A DNA stretch of 64,000 nucleotides from Prevotella sp. (GCA_017557405.1 JAFYYV010000047.1:23378-87377), one strand, 5' to 3'. Counted from the stretch's first letter, positions 8,244 to 16,956 are shown. Translations and numbers: made by a program. The notes: generated by a model from the sequence alone, not told the origin.

Positions 8244-8846
8244 TCAAGTATATTCCTTTAGCATTTTCTCTATTAAAGAAACATACCATGTGCGGACTTC
8301 ATCGGCCGTGGGGGTGTGATTGCCAGGGAAGTGGAAGCTATGTGTGTAATGCTCAAGGAAAAGGGGTTCGAAATGGGCTAACGTGTCGTGTTCTCCGAAC
8401 AAGCCCCAAATGCGGTCTTTACATTCGGGAGTGCAATGATTGAACTGAATGGCCTCCAGTTCGGCAAACTCCTCAATCAAGGCTTCATCAATAACAAAAT
8501 GTTGATGACCGTCCTTGCGAGGCGACTTGTATTGATGTTCTCCTATGCGTGGTTTCAAGAACTCCGTCATTTGGAAATGGGGATTGCCTAACAACGCCGG
8601 CACTCCCACGATGGGCGCAAGCATCTGGGCATAGAACGAACCACAACTGTTGCCCACCAGCAAATCAGGGTTCTCCTTGTCGCATATCTCCTTGATTTGC
8701 GCAATGGCCATTCGTGGATGTATCGGTAGGTCGGGTGTCAGAACTTGCGCTCTGCCTTCAAATGCCTCACGCAAGGTCAAGGCTGGTATACATTGGCCAC
8801 TGGCATAGAATCCGTGAAGGAACAATATCTTTTTGTCTTTTATCAT
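8244..8846 (-). CDS. YqiA/UPF0227-like alpha/beta-fold esterase
   Basis: A 200-residue cytoplasmic hydrolase with the pattern of YqiA/YcfP proteins: oxyanion-hole HGFYASG near the start (11-17), nucleophile Ser67 in VGNSCGSFYA, acid in GEHDT (about 152-154) and a C-terminal histidine in FPGNHT (about 176). Family members hydrolyse short acyl esters; physiological substrate is unknown. It is the last gene of a five-gene minus-strand operon and starts 13 bp after the transporter gene. Convergent with the GH51 gene, with only 40 bp between. Confidence 0.78.
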   Translation of the reverse strand: MIKDKKILFLHGFYASGQCIPALTLREAFEGRAQVLTPDLPIHPRMAIAQIKEICDKENPDLLVGNSCGSFYAQMLAPIVGVPALLGNPHFQMTEFLKPRIGEHQYKSPRKDGHQHFVIDEALIEEFAELEAIQFNHCTPECKDRIWGLFGEHDTLAHFEPLFLEHYTHSFHFPGNHTPTADEVRTWYVSLIEKMLKEYT

Positions 8847-8859
8847 ACACCAACGCTCT

Positions 8860-9816
8860 TCAATTGGTCATAGATTCTTCTTTACTGTTCCTATCAGTTA
8901 GTCGTTGATAGAATTTGGCAGCCAATGCACCACTGATGTTGTGCCACACGCTGAACACAGCTCCAGGAATTGTTGCAAGCGGATAAGCGGCAAAATGCAG
9001 CACAGCCAACGAGGAAGCAAGACCTGAGTTTTGCATACCCACCTCAATACTGACTGCCACACATTTTGGATTCGGCAATCGTATGAAGCGTCCTAACAGG
9101 AAACCGATGGCGAGTCCAAGTAGATTGTGTGCCATCACCACCAAGATGACCAACATTCCTCCCACTAACAAACGGTCGGCATTATGGGAAACAACGATGC
9201 CCACCACCATAGCTATCACTATCGATGAGAATGCTGGTAGATAAGGAACAATACTCTTTGTCAGTTTTGGAAGGAATCGTTGGCACAAAAGACCGATGAC
9301 TATTGGTGCGATGACCACATAGACAATGCTTTTCAACATGCCAATGGTGTCAACATCTACCATCGTTCCAGCCATCAGCCAAACCAATAATGGCGTCAGG
9401 ATGGGAGCCAACAATGTGGAAGTTGCGGTCATACCAACAGAGAGTGCCAAATCGCCTTTTGCCAGATAGGTGATGACATTGGAAGCCGTACCACCTGGAC
9501 AGCATCCTACGAGAATGACACCAAGTGCCAATTCTTTTGGTAATGAGAATGCATAAGTCAATCCCCATGCCAACAGAGGCATCACGGTGAACTGAGCCAG
9601 ACATCCGATGAGAATGTCTCTGGGACGACTCAACACGATCTTGAAGTCATGTGGTGAGAGAGTCAAACCCATTCCGAACATAATCAACCCCAGCATTGGG
9701 TTGATGGCCCACGTATCAATCCATAAGAACGATGATGGCCAGAACAAAGACACGACAGCCACCAACAGCACCATCAAGCCCATCCATTTGGCAATGAAAT
9801 CACATACTTTTTTCAT
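8860..9816 (-). CDS. bile acid:sodium symporter family (BASS) transporter
   Basis: A 318-residue membrane protein with nine to ten hydrophobic segments. Family landmarks are GLIMFGMGLTLSP (43-55), the CCPGGTASNVITYLA motif (about 115-129) that forms part of the sodium/substrate site, and SIEVGMQNSGLA (about 255-266). Bacterial BASS members take up organic anions, pantoate or sulfur compounds with Na+; bile salts are not necessarily the substrate. It sits between the methyltransferase and esterase genes with gaps of 24 and 13 bp, so it is co-transcribed with them. Confidence 0.85.
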   Translation of the reverse strand: MKKVCDFIAKWMGLMVLLVAVVSLFWPSSFLWIDTWAINPMLGLIMFGMGLTLSPHDFKIVLSRPRDILIGCLAQFTVMPLLAWGLTYAFSLPKELALGVILVGCCPGGTASNVITYLAKGDLALSVGMTATSTLLAPILTPLLVWLMAGTMVDVDTIGMLKSIVYVVIAPIVIGLLCQRFLPKLTKSIVPYLPAFSSIVIAMVVGIVVSHNADRLLVGGMLVILVVMAHNLLGLAIGFLLGRFIRLPNPKCVAVSIEVGMQNSGLASSLAVLHFAAYPLATIPGAVFSVWHNISGALAAKFYQRLTDRNSKEESMTN

Positions 9817-9840
9817 CTGTTCAATCAGTTGTCTCTTGTT

Positions 9841-10323
9841 TTAGAAATACCTCCCTACTCTTTTCTTATAGTCAAGATAATCTTGACCGAAATTTTTCTC
9901 CAAGCGTTTCTCCTCACTACGTACCTGCATGGTCAGCAAGATGACCTCTACAATGAATACCACCAAAGGTATTAACGACCATAGCCACATAAGAACGCCC
10001 AAATCGTAGATGTAGATACCCACAAGCATCGGATTGCGGCAAAGGCGATATGGCCCTTGCGTCATCAGATTTTGGGTGCGTGGAGCCACTTCATGGTTAT
10101 AAGCATCAAAAGGATTCCCTTTGCCAACAATCCGCATATAGACAATACTATATATGCTGAGCGCCAATCCACAGATGGCGAGCAACACCGCAATTACACA
10201 TAAGATGATGGAATCGGGAACGTATGGGAACGGTCTTCCTGACACCAACCACATCAAAGCTGGTATTCCTATGACAAAAATGAGTAATCCCAACAGATAG
10301 CCAAAAATGTGCGACTTATTCAT
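9841..10323 (-). CDS. isoprenylcysteine carboxyl methyltransferase-like membrane protein
   Basis: A 160-residue integral membrane protein of the ICMT/phospholipid-methyltransferase (NnrU-like) group: four to five hydrophobic helices and the conserved C-terminal motif GPYRLCRNPMLVG (about 105-117) followed by EEKRLEKNFGQDYLDYKKRV (about 137-156). Family members use S-adenosylmethionine to methylate lipophilic acceptors; true bacterial substrates are seldom known. The C-terminal SAM-binding features look complete. Middle of the 8244-11925 operon, 45 bp after DUF1294. Confidence 0.8.
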   Translation of the reverse strand: MNKSHIFGYLLGLLIFVIGIPALMWLVSGRPFPYVPDSIILCVIAVLLAICGLALSIYSIVYMRIVGKGNPFDAYNHEVAPRTQNLMTQGPYRLCRNPMLVGIYIYDLGVLMWLWSLIPLVVFIVEVILLTMQVRSEEKRLEKNFGQDYLDYKKRVGRYF

Positions 10324-10368
10324 TTATTCCTTTTGTTTTTGATAATTCTATTTGGTTGTAATCCTCCC

Positions 10369-10647
10369 TCATCGATTCATCAACCAATATACGAGGGCGA
10401 CTTGGGCAATAAGGATGATGGGAATGCCAAACCTGAACTTCGCATGGAGCGTCTTGTGATGCCAGAACTTCATGCCCATCCACGCCCCTATGCTTCCACC
10501 AACAACGGCAAGTCCTATCAACGTGCTCTCGGGAATGCGCCACTTGGAGCGCACGGCCTTATACTTGTCGACGCCATACACGATGAAAGTGACCACATTG
10601 ATGGCAACAAGGTAGATGAGGACGATTTGAAGAGTCAGGTCGTTCAT
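10369..10647 (-). CDS. DUF1294 membrane protein
   Basis: A 92-residue protein with three to four hydrophobic segments. The pattern YGVDKYKAVRSKWRIPES followed by GGSIGAWMGMKFWHHKT is the mark of the DUF1294 family, a small inner-membrane protein of unknown function. It starts 12 bp after the S41 peptidase gene and is in the same operon. Confidence 0.85.
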   Translation of the reverse strand: MNDLTLQIVLIYLVAINVVTFIVYGVDKYKAVRSKWRIPESTLIGLAVVGGSIGAWMGMKFWHHKTLHAKFRFGIPIILIAQVALVYWLMNR

Positions 10648-10659
10648 GCTTCTCCACTT

Positions 10660-11925
10660 TTACATTAGTTCGTGTGCCTTGGCAACCTTTATCAACCAGA
10701 GCACATACTCTATCTGGGTGTCTTTGCCATCCATGAAATCCTTGATGGTTTGATGCACGACGCGATGGGGTTGGATGGCTTTCCCTTCGGTAGGATGACC
10801 TCCTGGCGTCGTGATATGATTCATGACGGGGAGACGAAAACAAACGCCATGAGAGGTCTTATATGGAAGTATGACGCCACCCATGTCACCCGCCGAGGGT
10901 TCTCCCACCAACACAACATCACCACTTTCCTTCAACTCCACAAGGAATGTCTCGGCAGCAGAGAACGAGTTCGGTCCCATGAGCACATACACCTGTCCCT
11001 TGAAACAGTTCTTGTTCATCGTCAACTGCTCCCCCATCCAATTCTTGCAATCGTGTTTGATGAGATACTCTGCAATACGGTCGCCATTCCGACTGTTTCC
11101 ACCACCATTCTCCCTCACGTCAACAATGAGATAAGGAAGATTGCGGTACTCCTCTAAAGCCTTGGTAAAAGAGCTCACAACAGAGTCTTCATCCAACATG
11201 TTGATGGCAATGTAACCCACCTCGGGAGTGAGTTGCTTATGTGTCAGCTGATGCCATACCTTACCCGAACGTTGTTGTGAGTTAAGTAGGTTCACCGTCA
11301 ATTCCATCTCCTCCTCACCACGACGTATGCCGAAGATGCGGACGGAATCAACATGGTCGTAGGTAATCTCGAGAACCGTGTTCACAAGGCGCGACGCTTC
11401 GGTGGAAGCCGATATGTATTTCGAGTGATTCTGCAACCATTCAGCCGTAGGCACATGATTGACCGAGAGAATCTCGTCCTTGTCCATGAAACCAGCCTTC
11501 TGAGCCGCCTGACTGGGATTGCTGATGAACACTCGATTCTCGATGAGAATGGCATCGTTGCCGATATGATAGGGATGGAACGAGATGCCCGCATGTCCTG
11601 CCTTGAGACTGGCAAAGAACTCACGCAGCAGCAGCGCGTAATCCGTCTTTCGTTGGATGGTGTCCAGTCGGCTGACGAACGCGTCGTGAATGGAATCCAT
11701 GTCCAGATGCTTCGCCTCGATATAGGCAAAGCGGTTCAGAGTCTTCTGGTAGATTTCCTCGAAGTCGGCCTTGAAGTCCTGAGGTTCAACCGGCAACTCA
11801 CTCATATAGTAAGTCTGATAGTCGCTCCAATCGATGTAATCGCGATTCAAACATCCTTGCAGCAAAGCCAATGGAGCCATGCAGACAAACAAAACGATGT
11901 AAACGATGCTCTTCTTTGTTTTCAT
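10660..11925 (-). CDS. S41-family peptidase lipoprotein
   Basis: A 421-residue tail-specific-protease-like protein. The start at 11925 (MKTKKSIVYIV) was chosen because it gives a lipoprotein signal with lipobox ending in Cys25 (LLQGC); the frame is open further upstream. The N-terminal half holds a helical region and a PDZ-like part (about 125-165), and the C-terminal half the S41 core: VDVRENGGGNS (268-278), catalytic Ser322 in NSFSAAE and a likely catalytic Lys332 in VELKESG, then GEPSAGD (341-347). Probably periplasmic, cleaving unfolded or surface proteins. It leads the five-gene operon. The promoter lies so close that its mRNA is probably leaderless (see finding). Confidence 0.83.
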   Translation of the reverse strand: MKTKKSIVYIVLFVCMAPLALLQGCLNRDYIDWSDYQTYYMSELPVEPQDFKADFEEIYQKTLNRFAYIEAKHLDMDSIHDAFVSRLDTIQRKTDYALLLREFFASLKAGHAGISFHPYHIGNDAILIENRVFISNPSQAAQKAGFMDKDEILSVNHVPTAEWLQNHSKYISASTEASRLVNTVLEITYDHVDSVRIFGIRRGEEEMELTVNLLNSQQRSGKVWHQLTHKQLTPEVGYIAINMLDEDSVVSSFTKALEEYRNLPYLIVDVRENGGGNSRNGDRIAEYLIKHDCKNWMGEQLTMNKNCFKGQVYVLMGPNSFSAAETFLVELKESGDVVLVGEPSAGDMGGVILPYKTSHGVCFRLPVMNHITTPGGHPTEGKAIQPHRVVHQTIKDFMDGKDTQIEYVLWLIKVAKAHELM

Positions 11926-11929
11926 GTTG

Positions 11930-11960
11930 CAAAGATAACGCATTCCTTCGTTATCGCCAA
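11930..11960 (-). promoter_or_regulatory. promoter of the S41/BASS/YqiA operon
   Basis: Minus strand: TTTG with TTG at 11958-11960, 20 nt, TATCTTTG at 11930-11937, a perfect Bacteroidetes promoter. Only four bases (CAAC) separate the -7 box from the ATG, so transcription starts at or next to the start codon. Confidence 0.75.
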
Positions 11961-11973
11961 ATAAACGGACATG

Positions 11974-12004
11974 AAAAAGGGACCTGTTGTTAAACAAGTC
12001 CCCT
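11974..12004 (-). terminator. terminator after the BspA-like gene and small gene
   Basis: Minus strand stem GGGACTTG/CAGGTCCC with one G-U pair, loop of eight bases, then TTTTTC. It lies about 47 bp after the small gene's stop and just upstream of the S41 promoter. Confidence 0.75.
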
Positions 12005-12050
12005 TCTTCGTTGTTATTCTGTAAAAGCATGTTTCTTTTGAAAAACCGCC

Positions 12051-12236
12051 TTAATTCCAAATGTCTTTTTTGGTGGCGTACCCCCAGATGTTATCCTCTG
12101 TGTCGAAGGAATCGTTGTTGTTCTCTTTGGCACCGGCTAATGAGGGATCACCCCATCCGACGCTATCTGTTTTCAACAATCTTTCCGTTTTAGTTGCAAT
12201 AACCTCTAATGCCGGTTTCAAATATATCTTTTTCAT
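12051..12236 (-). CDS. small Bacteroidales protein of 61 residues
   Basis: A short protein starting MKKIYLKPALEVIATKTERLL, followed by an acidic, Asn/Gly-rich tail (KENNNDSFDTEDNIWGY). Bacteroidales genomes hold many proteins of 50-70 residues with the same 'MKK.Y.KP..EV' opening, usually near large surface proteins; their function is unknown. There is no signal peptide. An ATG five codons upstream (12251) is possible; the one chosen has GGGGGA eight bases upstream. The gene begins 17 bp after the BspA-like gene's stop and shares its terminator. Confidence 0.65.
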   Translation of the reverse strand: MKKIYLKPALEVIATKTERLLKTDSVGWGDPSLAGAKENNNDSFDTEDNIWGYATKKDIWN

Positions 12237-12253
12237 TTTATCGTCCCCCATGT

Positions 12254-15200
12254 TTACTTGATAATCACTTTCTTTCCATTCACAATATAGATGCCCTTGG
12301 TGGTAGGCGAATCCACTTTCACACCCTGAAGCGTGAAGATGCCCTGCTGGACACGCTCGGCATTCGAATGGCTGACAACTTCGTCAATACCATCCGTCAC
12401 ATCCTCTTTTTGTGCCAGCGGCCAGATCATGCCATACTTCTCTACGTCGTATTCAAAGAACAAAGTCGTCTTTGCATTTCCCGTATTTGAATATGGGTCT
12501 GTAGAGGTTTCATCATAAGTATTGAAAGCATCTCCTGCCTGTGTATTCCACGGGTTAGGACCTTCTATATCGCTTTCATTGTCATTGGTGAACATATCTG
12601 TCGGCAGACTTAAGAATGCCCTATTATTAGCCATCGTGCCATACTGAGTACGAACGAACTGATGTGTATCCTTACGCATGATGAAGTTGCGGTGGTCAAA
12701 ATCAGAAGTTCCTTTTAACTCAAAACTATTATTTCCACTATATGGACCTTTGCTAACTGGGCCGACTTTTACGCCACTTACAGCAGGAACTAAATAGTTC
12801 AACTTATCAGTATTAATCTCCTCATGTGGGAATGGTGTGGGTGTTCCTATAGGATCACCTAAATATATCTTTGATATTGATGTTTCATCTGTGACAACAT
12901 ACTTATTGGTTGAAATCAACAATACACCAGTTTCTGTGGGAACCTGATCAATCATTTTCAATACCAATCGTCCTTTGATTGTCTTCCCGTTTGCGCCAGT
13001 TTTAGCTTCTTTGTAATCAGTCACCCTGAATGGTATAAGGCCTTTGGGCAGACTACATGCCTTGGCAGTACTATAGGTCATATATACATAGCCCTTGAAA
13101 ACGACCTCACGAGGAGAAGCTGTCGTAGCGAACTGCTGCCAACCATTTGCAGGTGCATACTCCTTGGTATTGTCAGAAGGATGATAAAAGCCGTCGCTGT
13201 TATTGTCAATCTGAGCGTAACCGCCAGTTATATCATTCTCACTTTGAGTTGGTGCTGCTATATAATTTCCTCCTGCATTTGACACACCATCTTTAATACC
13301 ATTCAAACCGGACTGATCAAAAGCCATTCCCTTCTTCCAAGCACCAGCATAATAGTCGAAATTCTCCTCAGCAAAGTGAAGTGTGGCCATTTCGCTACCC
13401 TCTGCAGTTTGTCCTTCCATAGAATGGTAGTCGAAGGCATTATACTCACAAATCAACTTACGCTCTGCAGGATTTACGTTTAAATATATATCCTTGATAT
13501 GGTCGCTCTGCTGGAAAGCATTATTCTTGATTACTAACGGATTGGGGTTAGTATTCACGAAAGTAACAGTTTCCAAACTTTGGCATGTATGAAATGCTTC
13601 TGTCTCAATCAGCTCTACGCTTGAAGGAATCTTAAGGCTTGTAATGCCTGTTTCTCTGAAAACAGCATTAGGGAGAACAGTAATCTTGCAATCATCATCG
13701 AAATTCACCGTTTTTAATGTGCTGATGCCGTTAAACATACCAGCACTCAATGTTGTAACATCTTCATTGATATTGACCGTCTCAAGACTATTGATATGAT
13801 TACCTAACACGGTATGGCCTAAAGCAAAGTCACCAGCATTCAATGTAAGGGTTTTCAGTTTTGTACAATCTGTGCACAACTGTTCAGCCATCGGACCCGT
13901 TGCATATTTGGAAGTGATGATTTCTTCTACAGTATCTTTCCAATAATCAAACTTCATCTGGGCGTAGTTGTCAACTTCGGTATTTCCAGCGCCTTCTACC
14001 CATTGTGAACCGTCATAAGAATACTCATAAGTTGAACTTTTATCTACAACTACTGCATAAAGATCTTCTTTTGTAGGCGTAATTGCTTGGAGTTCTTCTT
14101 CTGTCCCTTCTATATACGAAATAAGTTTTTCGTCACCTTCCGAATAATCCTGAGCAATCCATCCATACGATTGTGCCAACTCTACCTTTTTGTACACATG
14201 ATCTTCAGTTGCAAACCTTATATATTCATTATTTGAATATGCATTTAGATTTTCGCTATTATTCATGTTTTCTTCCGTGAATGAAGGATCTCGTGGATTT
14301 GTCACCTCAGAAACATTTGTAATAGGAACATATCGTGGATTATTAATTTTCTTATAATAATTGAAGTTCACAGGGAATTTCACATAATGATTTCCATTAG
14401 AATAATTTGACGCATTAGCTTCTGAAACAGGAATCGAGGCCTCGGCAAAATCATTGGAAGATATTTCATCATTGTCTGTTACAAGTTGGAATTCCCATTG
14501 ATAAGTATTGGGATTTAGAACGACCTTATAATAAGCATACTCGTTTGTCTGTGCAAATCGAATAAAATCACCAACACTATGCTGTTCTTCATTCGCTGCA
14601 GTAAATTGGCCATCAATCCAACCATAATGATCCCTAAGATTATTTGGATTTATATTATTAATCTCATCCTGATTAGTTACTAACTGCCATTCAAAATTTC
14701 TCTTTTGATAATAATTATACGAGGAAAACTTAATATATTGACCAACTTGCTTATCCTGAGTATGCTCTGTGTTTAGATTCTCTTCAGTCCAAGAAGGATC
14801 GTATGACTCATATGTATCAATATTATTAATTTCATCCTGATCGGTAACACGCTGCCATTCATATGTATGAATTGCTGTGCTTTTATATAAGACACCTCCT
14901 ACAATGGCTTGGTCACCTGTATTTAATTGTCCACTGTAAATGTTCTTTTCATTTTCCGATGAAAAGAGCCTGTAAACAGAGGATGCACTCACAAACTTCG
15001 CCTTACTCATATCCACAGTTTTCTGTGTGCAACAACCTGCGTCTTTTAGAGCCTGTAGGTCTGAAGAGTTAAACTTACCATCGAATACGATGGTTTCAGC
15101 ACTACTGATGGCTAATTTATCAGCATCAGAAGCAGCTTGCAGATACGTCTGTAAATCACCTGCTTTTTCTGTTTTAATGGTTACAGTAGTACCAGACACT

Positions 15201-15289
15201 GTTACAGTGGCAGCAGCCCAAATGCTCTGCGGCATCACCAATCCCACTAAACAAATGACGATTAAGAGATAAACCTTTTTCATTTTCAT
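12254..15289 (-). CDS. BspA-like leucine-rich repeat surface protein
   Basis: A 1011-residue secreted protein. Signal peptide MKMKKVYLLIVICLVGLVMPQSIWAA. Residues about 140-385 hold four degenerate repeats of 50-60 residues, each with a 'WQLVT(D/N)xDEI' segment, a Trp/Glu/Asn-rich part and a closing '(Y/F)I(K/R)F...YYK'. Residues about 470-610 carry BspA-type (LRR_5) repeats such as SLETVNINEDVTTLSAGMF and LKIPSSVELIETEAF. The end (GIFTLQGVKV...GIYIVNGKKVIIK) is the C-terminal tail seen on many Prevotella/Bacteroides surface proteins and resembles a type IX secretion signal. Probable roles are adhesion or binding at the cell surface. Its promoter lies about 100 bp upstream. Confidence 0.85.
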   Translation of the reverse strand: MKMKKVYLLIVICLVGLVMPQSIWAAATVTVSGTTVTIKTEKAGDLQTYLQAASDADKLAISSAETIVFDGKFNSSDLQALKDAGCCTQKTVDMSKAKFVSASSVYRLFSSENEKNIYSGQLNTGDQAIVGGVLYKSTAIHTYEWQRVTDQDEINNIDTYESYDPSWTEENLNTEHTQDKQVGQYIKFSSYNYYQKRNFEWQLVTNQDEINNINPNNLRDHYGWIDGQFTAANEEQHSVGDFIRFAQTNEYAYYKVVLNPNTYQWEFQLVTDNDEISSNDFAEASIPVSEANASNYSNGNHYVKFPVNFNYYKKINNPRYVPITNVSEVTNPRDPSFTEENMNNSENLNAYSNNEYIRFATEDHVYKKVELAQSYGWIAQDYSEGDEKLISYIEGTEEELQAITPTKEDLYAVVVDKSSTYEYSYDGSQWVEGAGNTEVDNYAQMKFDYWKDTVEEIITSKYATGPMAEQLCTDCTKLKTLTLNAGDFALGHTVLGNHINSLETVNINEDVTTLSAGMFNGISTLKTVNFDDDCKITVLPNAVFRETGITSLKIPSSVELIETEAFHTCQSLETVTFVNTNPNPLVIKNNAFQQSDHIKDIYLNVNPAERKLICEYNAFDYHSMEGQTAEGSEMATLHFAEENFDYYAGAWKKGMAFDQSGLNGIKDGVSNAGGNYIAAPTQSENDITGGYAQIDNNSDGFYHPSDNTKEYAPANGWQQFATTASPREVVFKGYVYMTYSTAKACSLPKGLIPFRVTDYKEAKTGANGKTIKGRLVLKMIDQVPTETGVLLISTNKYVVTDETSISKIYLGDPIGTPTPFPHEEINTDKLNYLVPAVSGVKVGPVSKGPYSGNNSFELKGTSDFDHRNFIMRKDTHQFVRTQYGTMANNRAFLSLPTDMFTNDNESDIEGPNPWNTQAGDAFNTYDETSTDPYSNTGNAKTTLFFEYDVEKYGMIWPLAQKEDVTDGIDEVVSHSNAERVQQGIFTLQGVKVDSPTTKGIYIVNGKKVIIK

Positions 15290-15387
15290 TTATGATAATA
15301 AGTTAATAATTCCTTTAGTTAAGTCGAGAGAGCTAATCCTGACCGTTATCGCACACAAATCTTTAGGGTTTGATGCAAAAATCGGCG

Positions 15388-15417
15388 CAAAATTACAACA
15401 ATCTATTGAAACAACAA
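15388..15417 (-). promoter_or_regulatory. promoter of the BspA-like gene
   Basis: Minus strand: TTG (15415-15417), 19 nt, TAATTTTG (15388-15395). This predicts a 5' leader of about 95 nt. The rest of the 15290-15570 stretch is A+T-rich and shows no gene. Confidence 0.65.
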
Positions 15418-15573
15418 AATAAAATAAGGTAAAAACACGACAATTGAGTGTAATTATTACAAAAACTATGCTTTTTTGTTACATTTCGTAATGTTGTTTT
15501 GTGCATGGACAAAGTCAAAGAAATCAGAAAAATGGGATTGTGTCTGGTTCTATGAAAGGATGATAATAGTTTT

Positions 15574-15639
15574 GTCAAAGCTATGGAATGACACGGTCAA
15601 AGCTATGGAATGAGCGTGTCAAAGCTATGCAATGGGAAA
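15574..15639. repeat. three tandem 22-bp repeats
   Basis: Units start at 15574, 15596 and 15618 and share GTCAAAGCTATGGAATG (third copy GTCAAAGCTATGCAATG), with 4-5 variable bases after each. The period is exactly 22 bp and there are no spacers, so this is not a CRISPR. Part of the junction (TGACACGGTCAAAG) recurs near 43699. It lies just beyond the tRNA-Arg terminator. Confidence 0.85.
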
Positions 15640-15654
15640 ATTGAAAAGGGCAAA

Positions 15655-15685
15655 AGAAAAAGAGCCCCACAAGCGTGGAGCTCTC
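15655..15685 (-). terminator. terminator of tRNA-Arg
   Basis: Minus strand GAGCTCCAC, four-base loop, GTGGGGCTC (one G-U), then TTTTTCTTTT, 8 bp after the tRNA 3' end. Confidence 0.85.
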
Positions 15686-15692
15686 AAATCTG

Positions 15693-15766
15693 TGATTCCG
15701 TTGGGACTCGAACCCAAAACCTACGGCTTAGAAGGCCGTTGCTCTATCCAGTTGAGCTACGGAACC
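15693..15766 (-). tRNA. tRNA-Arg (anticodon TCT)
   Basis: Minus-strand cloverleaf of 74 nt. Acceptor stem GGTTCCG/CGGAATC, discriminator A, D-arm with AGCTCAACTGGATAGAGC, anticodon loop CTTCTAA giving anticodon TCT (reads AGA), T-arm GGGTTCGAGTCCC. CCA is not encoded. It has its own terminator downstream. Confidence 0.96.
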
Positions 15767-15810
15767 AACCGGTTTTAAGGATTTTGAAATATGACTTTCA
15801 AAACTGGATG

Positions 15811-15818
15811 CAAAATTA
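15811..15818 (-). promoter_or_regulatory. putative -7 box for tRNA-Arg
   Basis: Minus strand TAATTTTG, full match, 45 bp upstream of the tRNA. A TTTG is present 22 nt further upstream, slightly beyond the usual spacing. Confidence 0.4.
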
Positions 15819-15867
15819 ATAAAAAGAATCGAGAGGCGAACAAACGATAGTCATAGCATGCGGAATG

Positions 15868-16956
15868 TTAAGGTTTTTTAACCATGCTGACTCTGAAGTG
15901 ATACTTATCAGTATAGATGATGCGCATCAATCGGCGAGGCATTGTTTCATCTACTTCGAACGAAAGCGCCACATGTCCCATCGTACGACGAAGATTCAAT
16001 TCTACGCATGGGTGCAGAAGGAAGTGGTTGTCGCTATCGGAAACAATCATCATGTCAACACCCAACGGACCTTGATAGCGACTATGTAGTTCGCGTTGGA
16101 GGATGTTGCAGATGAGATTCCTGACATCTTCGAGCAAAGTAGAAGATACGAAACGCTCCAACAGTTCAGTCTTCGCCTGCTCGGTATCGATTATACTACC
16201 ACTATAGGCGCCGTTGATGGTTTGGAAGAGTGAGAGCCCATCATAGCTTACCGAACCATCTTTGTGAGCCGTGAACTCCATACCGAAATCCTTGACCTTA
16301 TTATAATAAGGCTCCAACATAATTCCACCTTGTCGTTCAATCACATGATGCGCCCACGTCTGGTTTCGAAGCCAATGGTCGTTGTGAGAAACATATCGAA
16401 TCCCTCTCCCACTGCTGCTCCAAGGGGCTTTCAAGACATATCGTCCACCATCGGAAACTTTCTCGGCGAGCTCTTCAAAACTCGTTATATGGTGCGACTC
16501 ACCTATCAAGCTTATGTTGGATTCAACCACTTGTGGAAGCAAATGCTCTGACGCCCACTTTCGATTGCTCAACTGACGTATCTCCTCCAATCGTTTTTCA
16601 TTGGGAATCAAGCAGGTAGGTAAGTTTGATTTAATTAAATTCTCAACCACCGCATTATCCCATCCCCAAGGCTCCACTCCATCGATTTCATCGAGATGCT
16701 CATGAAGATGATGAAGTGAAGAAGCATCGTTCAAAGACACCAAATCAACTTTGGCCACATAACGTCTCAATCGGTTCAAACGTCTTTCGGCAGCAGGAAT
16801 GTCATCAACCAGCACAACGTCTCCATCCTCCGCCCACAACGCAGGCAGGAAACCCATTTCCGACCTCAACTGACGGGCTGAATGAGGAGCCGTAAACCGA
16901 CGCACATGAGTAGCGAGGGCAATGTCGTGTTCGGGGTTGAATATATGTAATTTCAT
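15868..16956 (-). CDS. ATP-grasp domain protein of unknown substrate
   Basis: A 362-residue cytoplasmic protein starting MKLHIFNPEHDIALATH (ATG at 16954-16956, right after a strong promoter; the longer open frame upstream is promoter and repeat DNA). The second half has ATP-grasp character: YVLKAPWSSSGRGIRYV (about 177-193), an MLEPYYNKVKDFGMEFT segment, and GVDMMIV...HPCVELNLRRTMGHVA near the C-terminus, which holds the Glu/Asn metal ligands. The opening FNPEHDIALA is shared by a set of uncharacterised Bacteroidales proteins. The substrate is unknown. Divergent from the ATPase gene at 17093. Confidence 0.75.
   Translation of the reverse strand: MKLHIFNPEHDIALATHVRRFTAPHSARQLRSEMGFLPALWAEDGDVVLVDDIPAAERRLNRLRRYVAKVDLVSLNDASSLHHLHEHLDEIDGVEPWGWDNAVVENLIKSNLPTCLIPNEKRLEEIRQLSNRKWASEHLLPQVVESNISLIGESHHITSFEELAEKVSDGGRYVLKAPWSSSGRGIRYVSHNDHWLRNQTWAHHVIERQGGIMLEPYYNKVKDFGMEFTAHKDGSVSYDGLSLFQTINGAYSGSIIDTEQAKTELLERFVSSTLLEDVRNLICNILQRELHSRYQGPLGVDMMIVSDSDNHFLLHPCVELNLRRTMGHVALSFEVDETMPRRLMRIIYTDKYHFRVSMVKKP

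Noticed and set aside
15574-15639. Possible CRISPR array
   Set aside because: The 22-bp units are directly tandem with no spacers, there are only three, and no cas gene is present.
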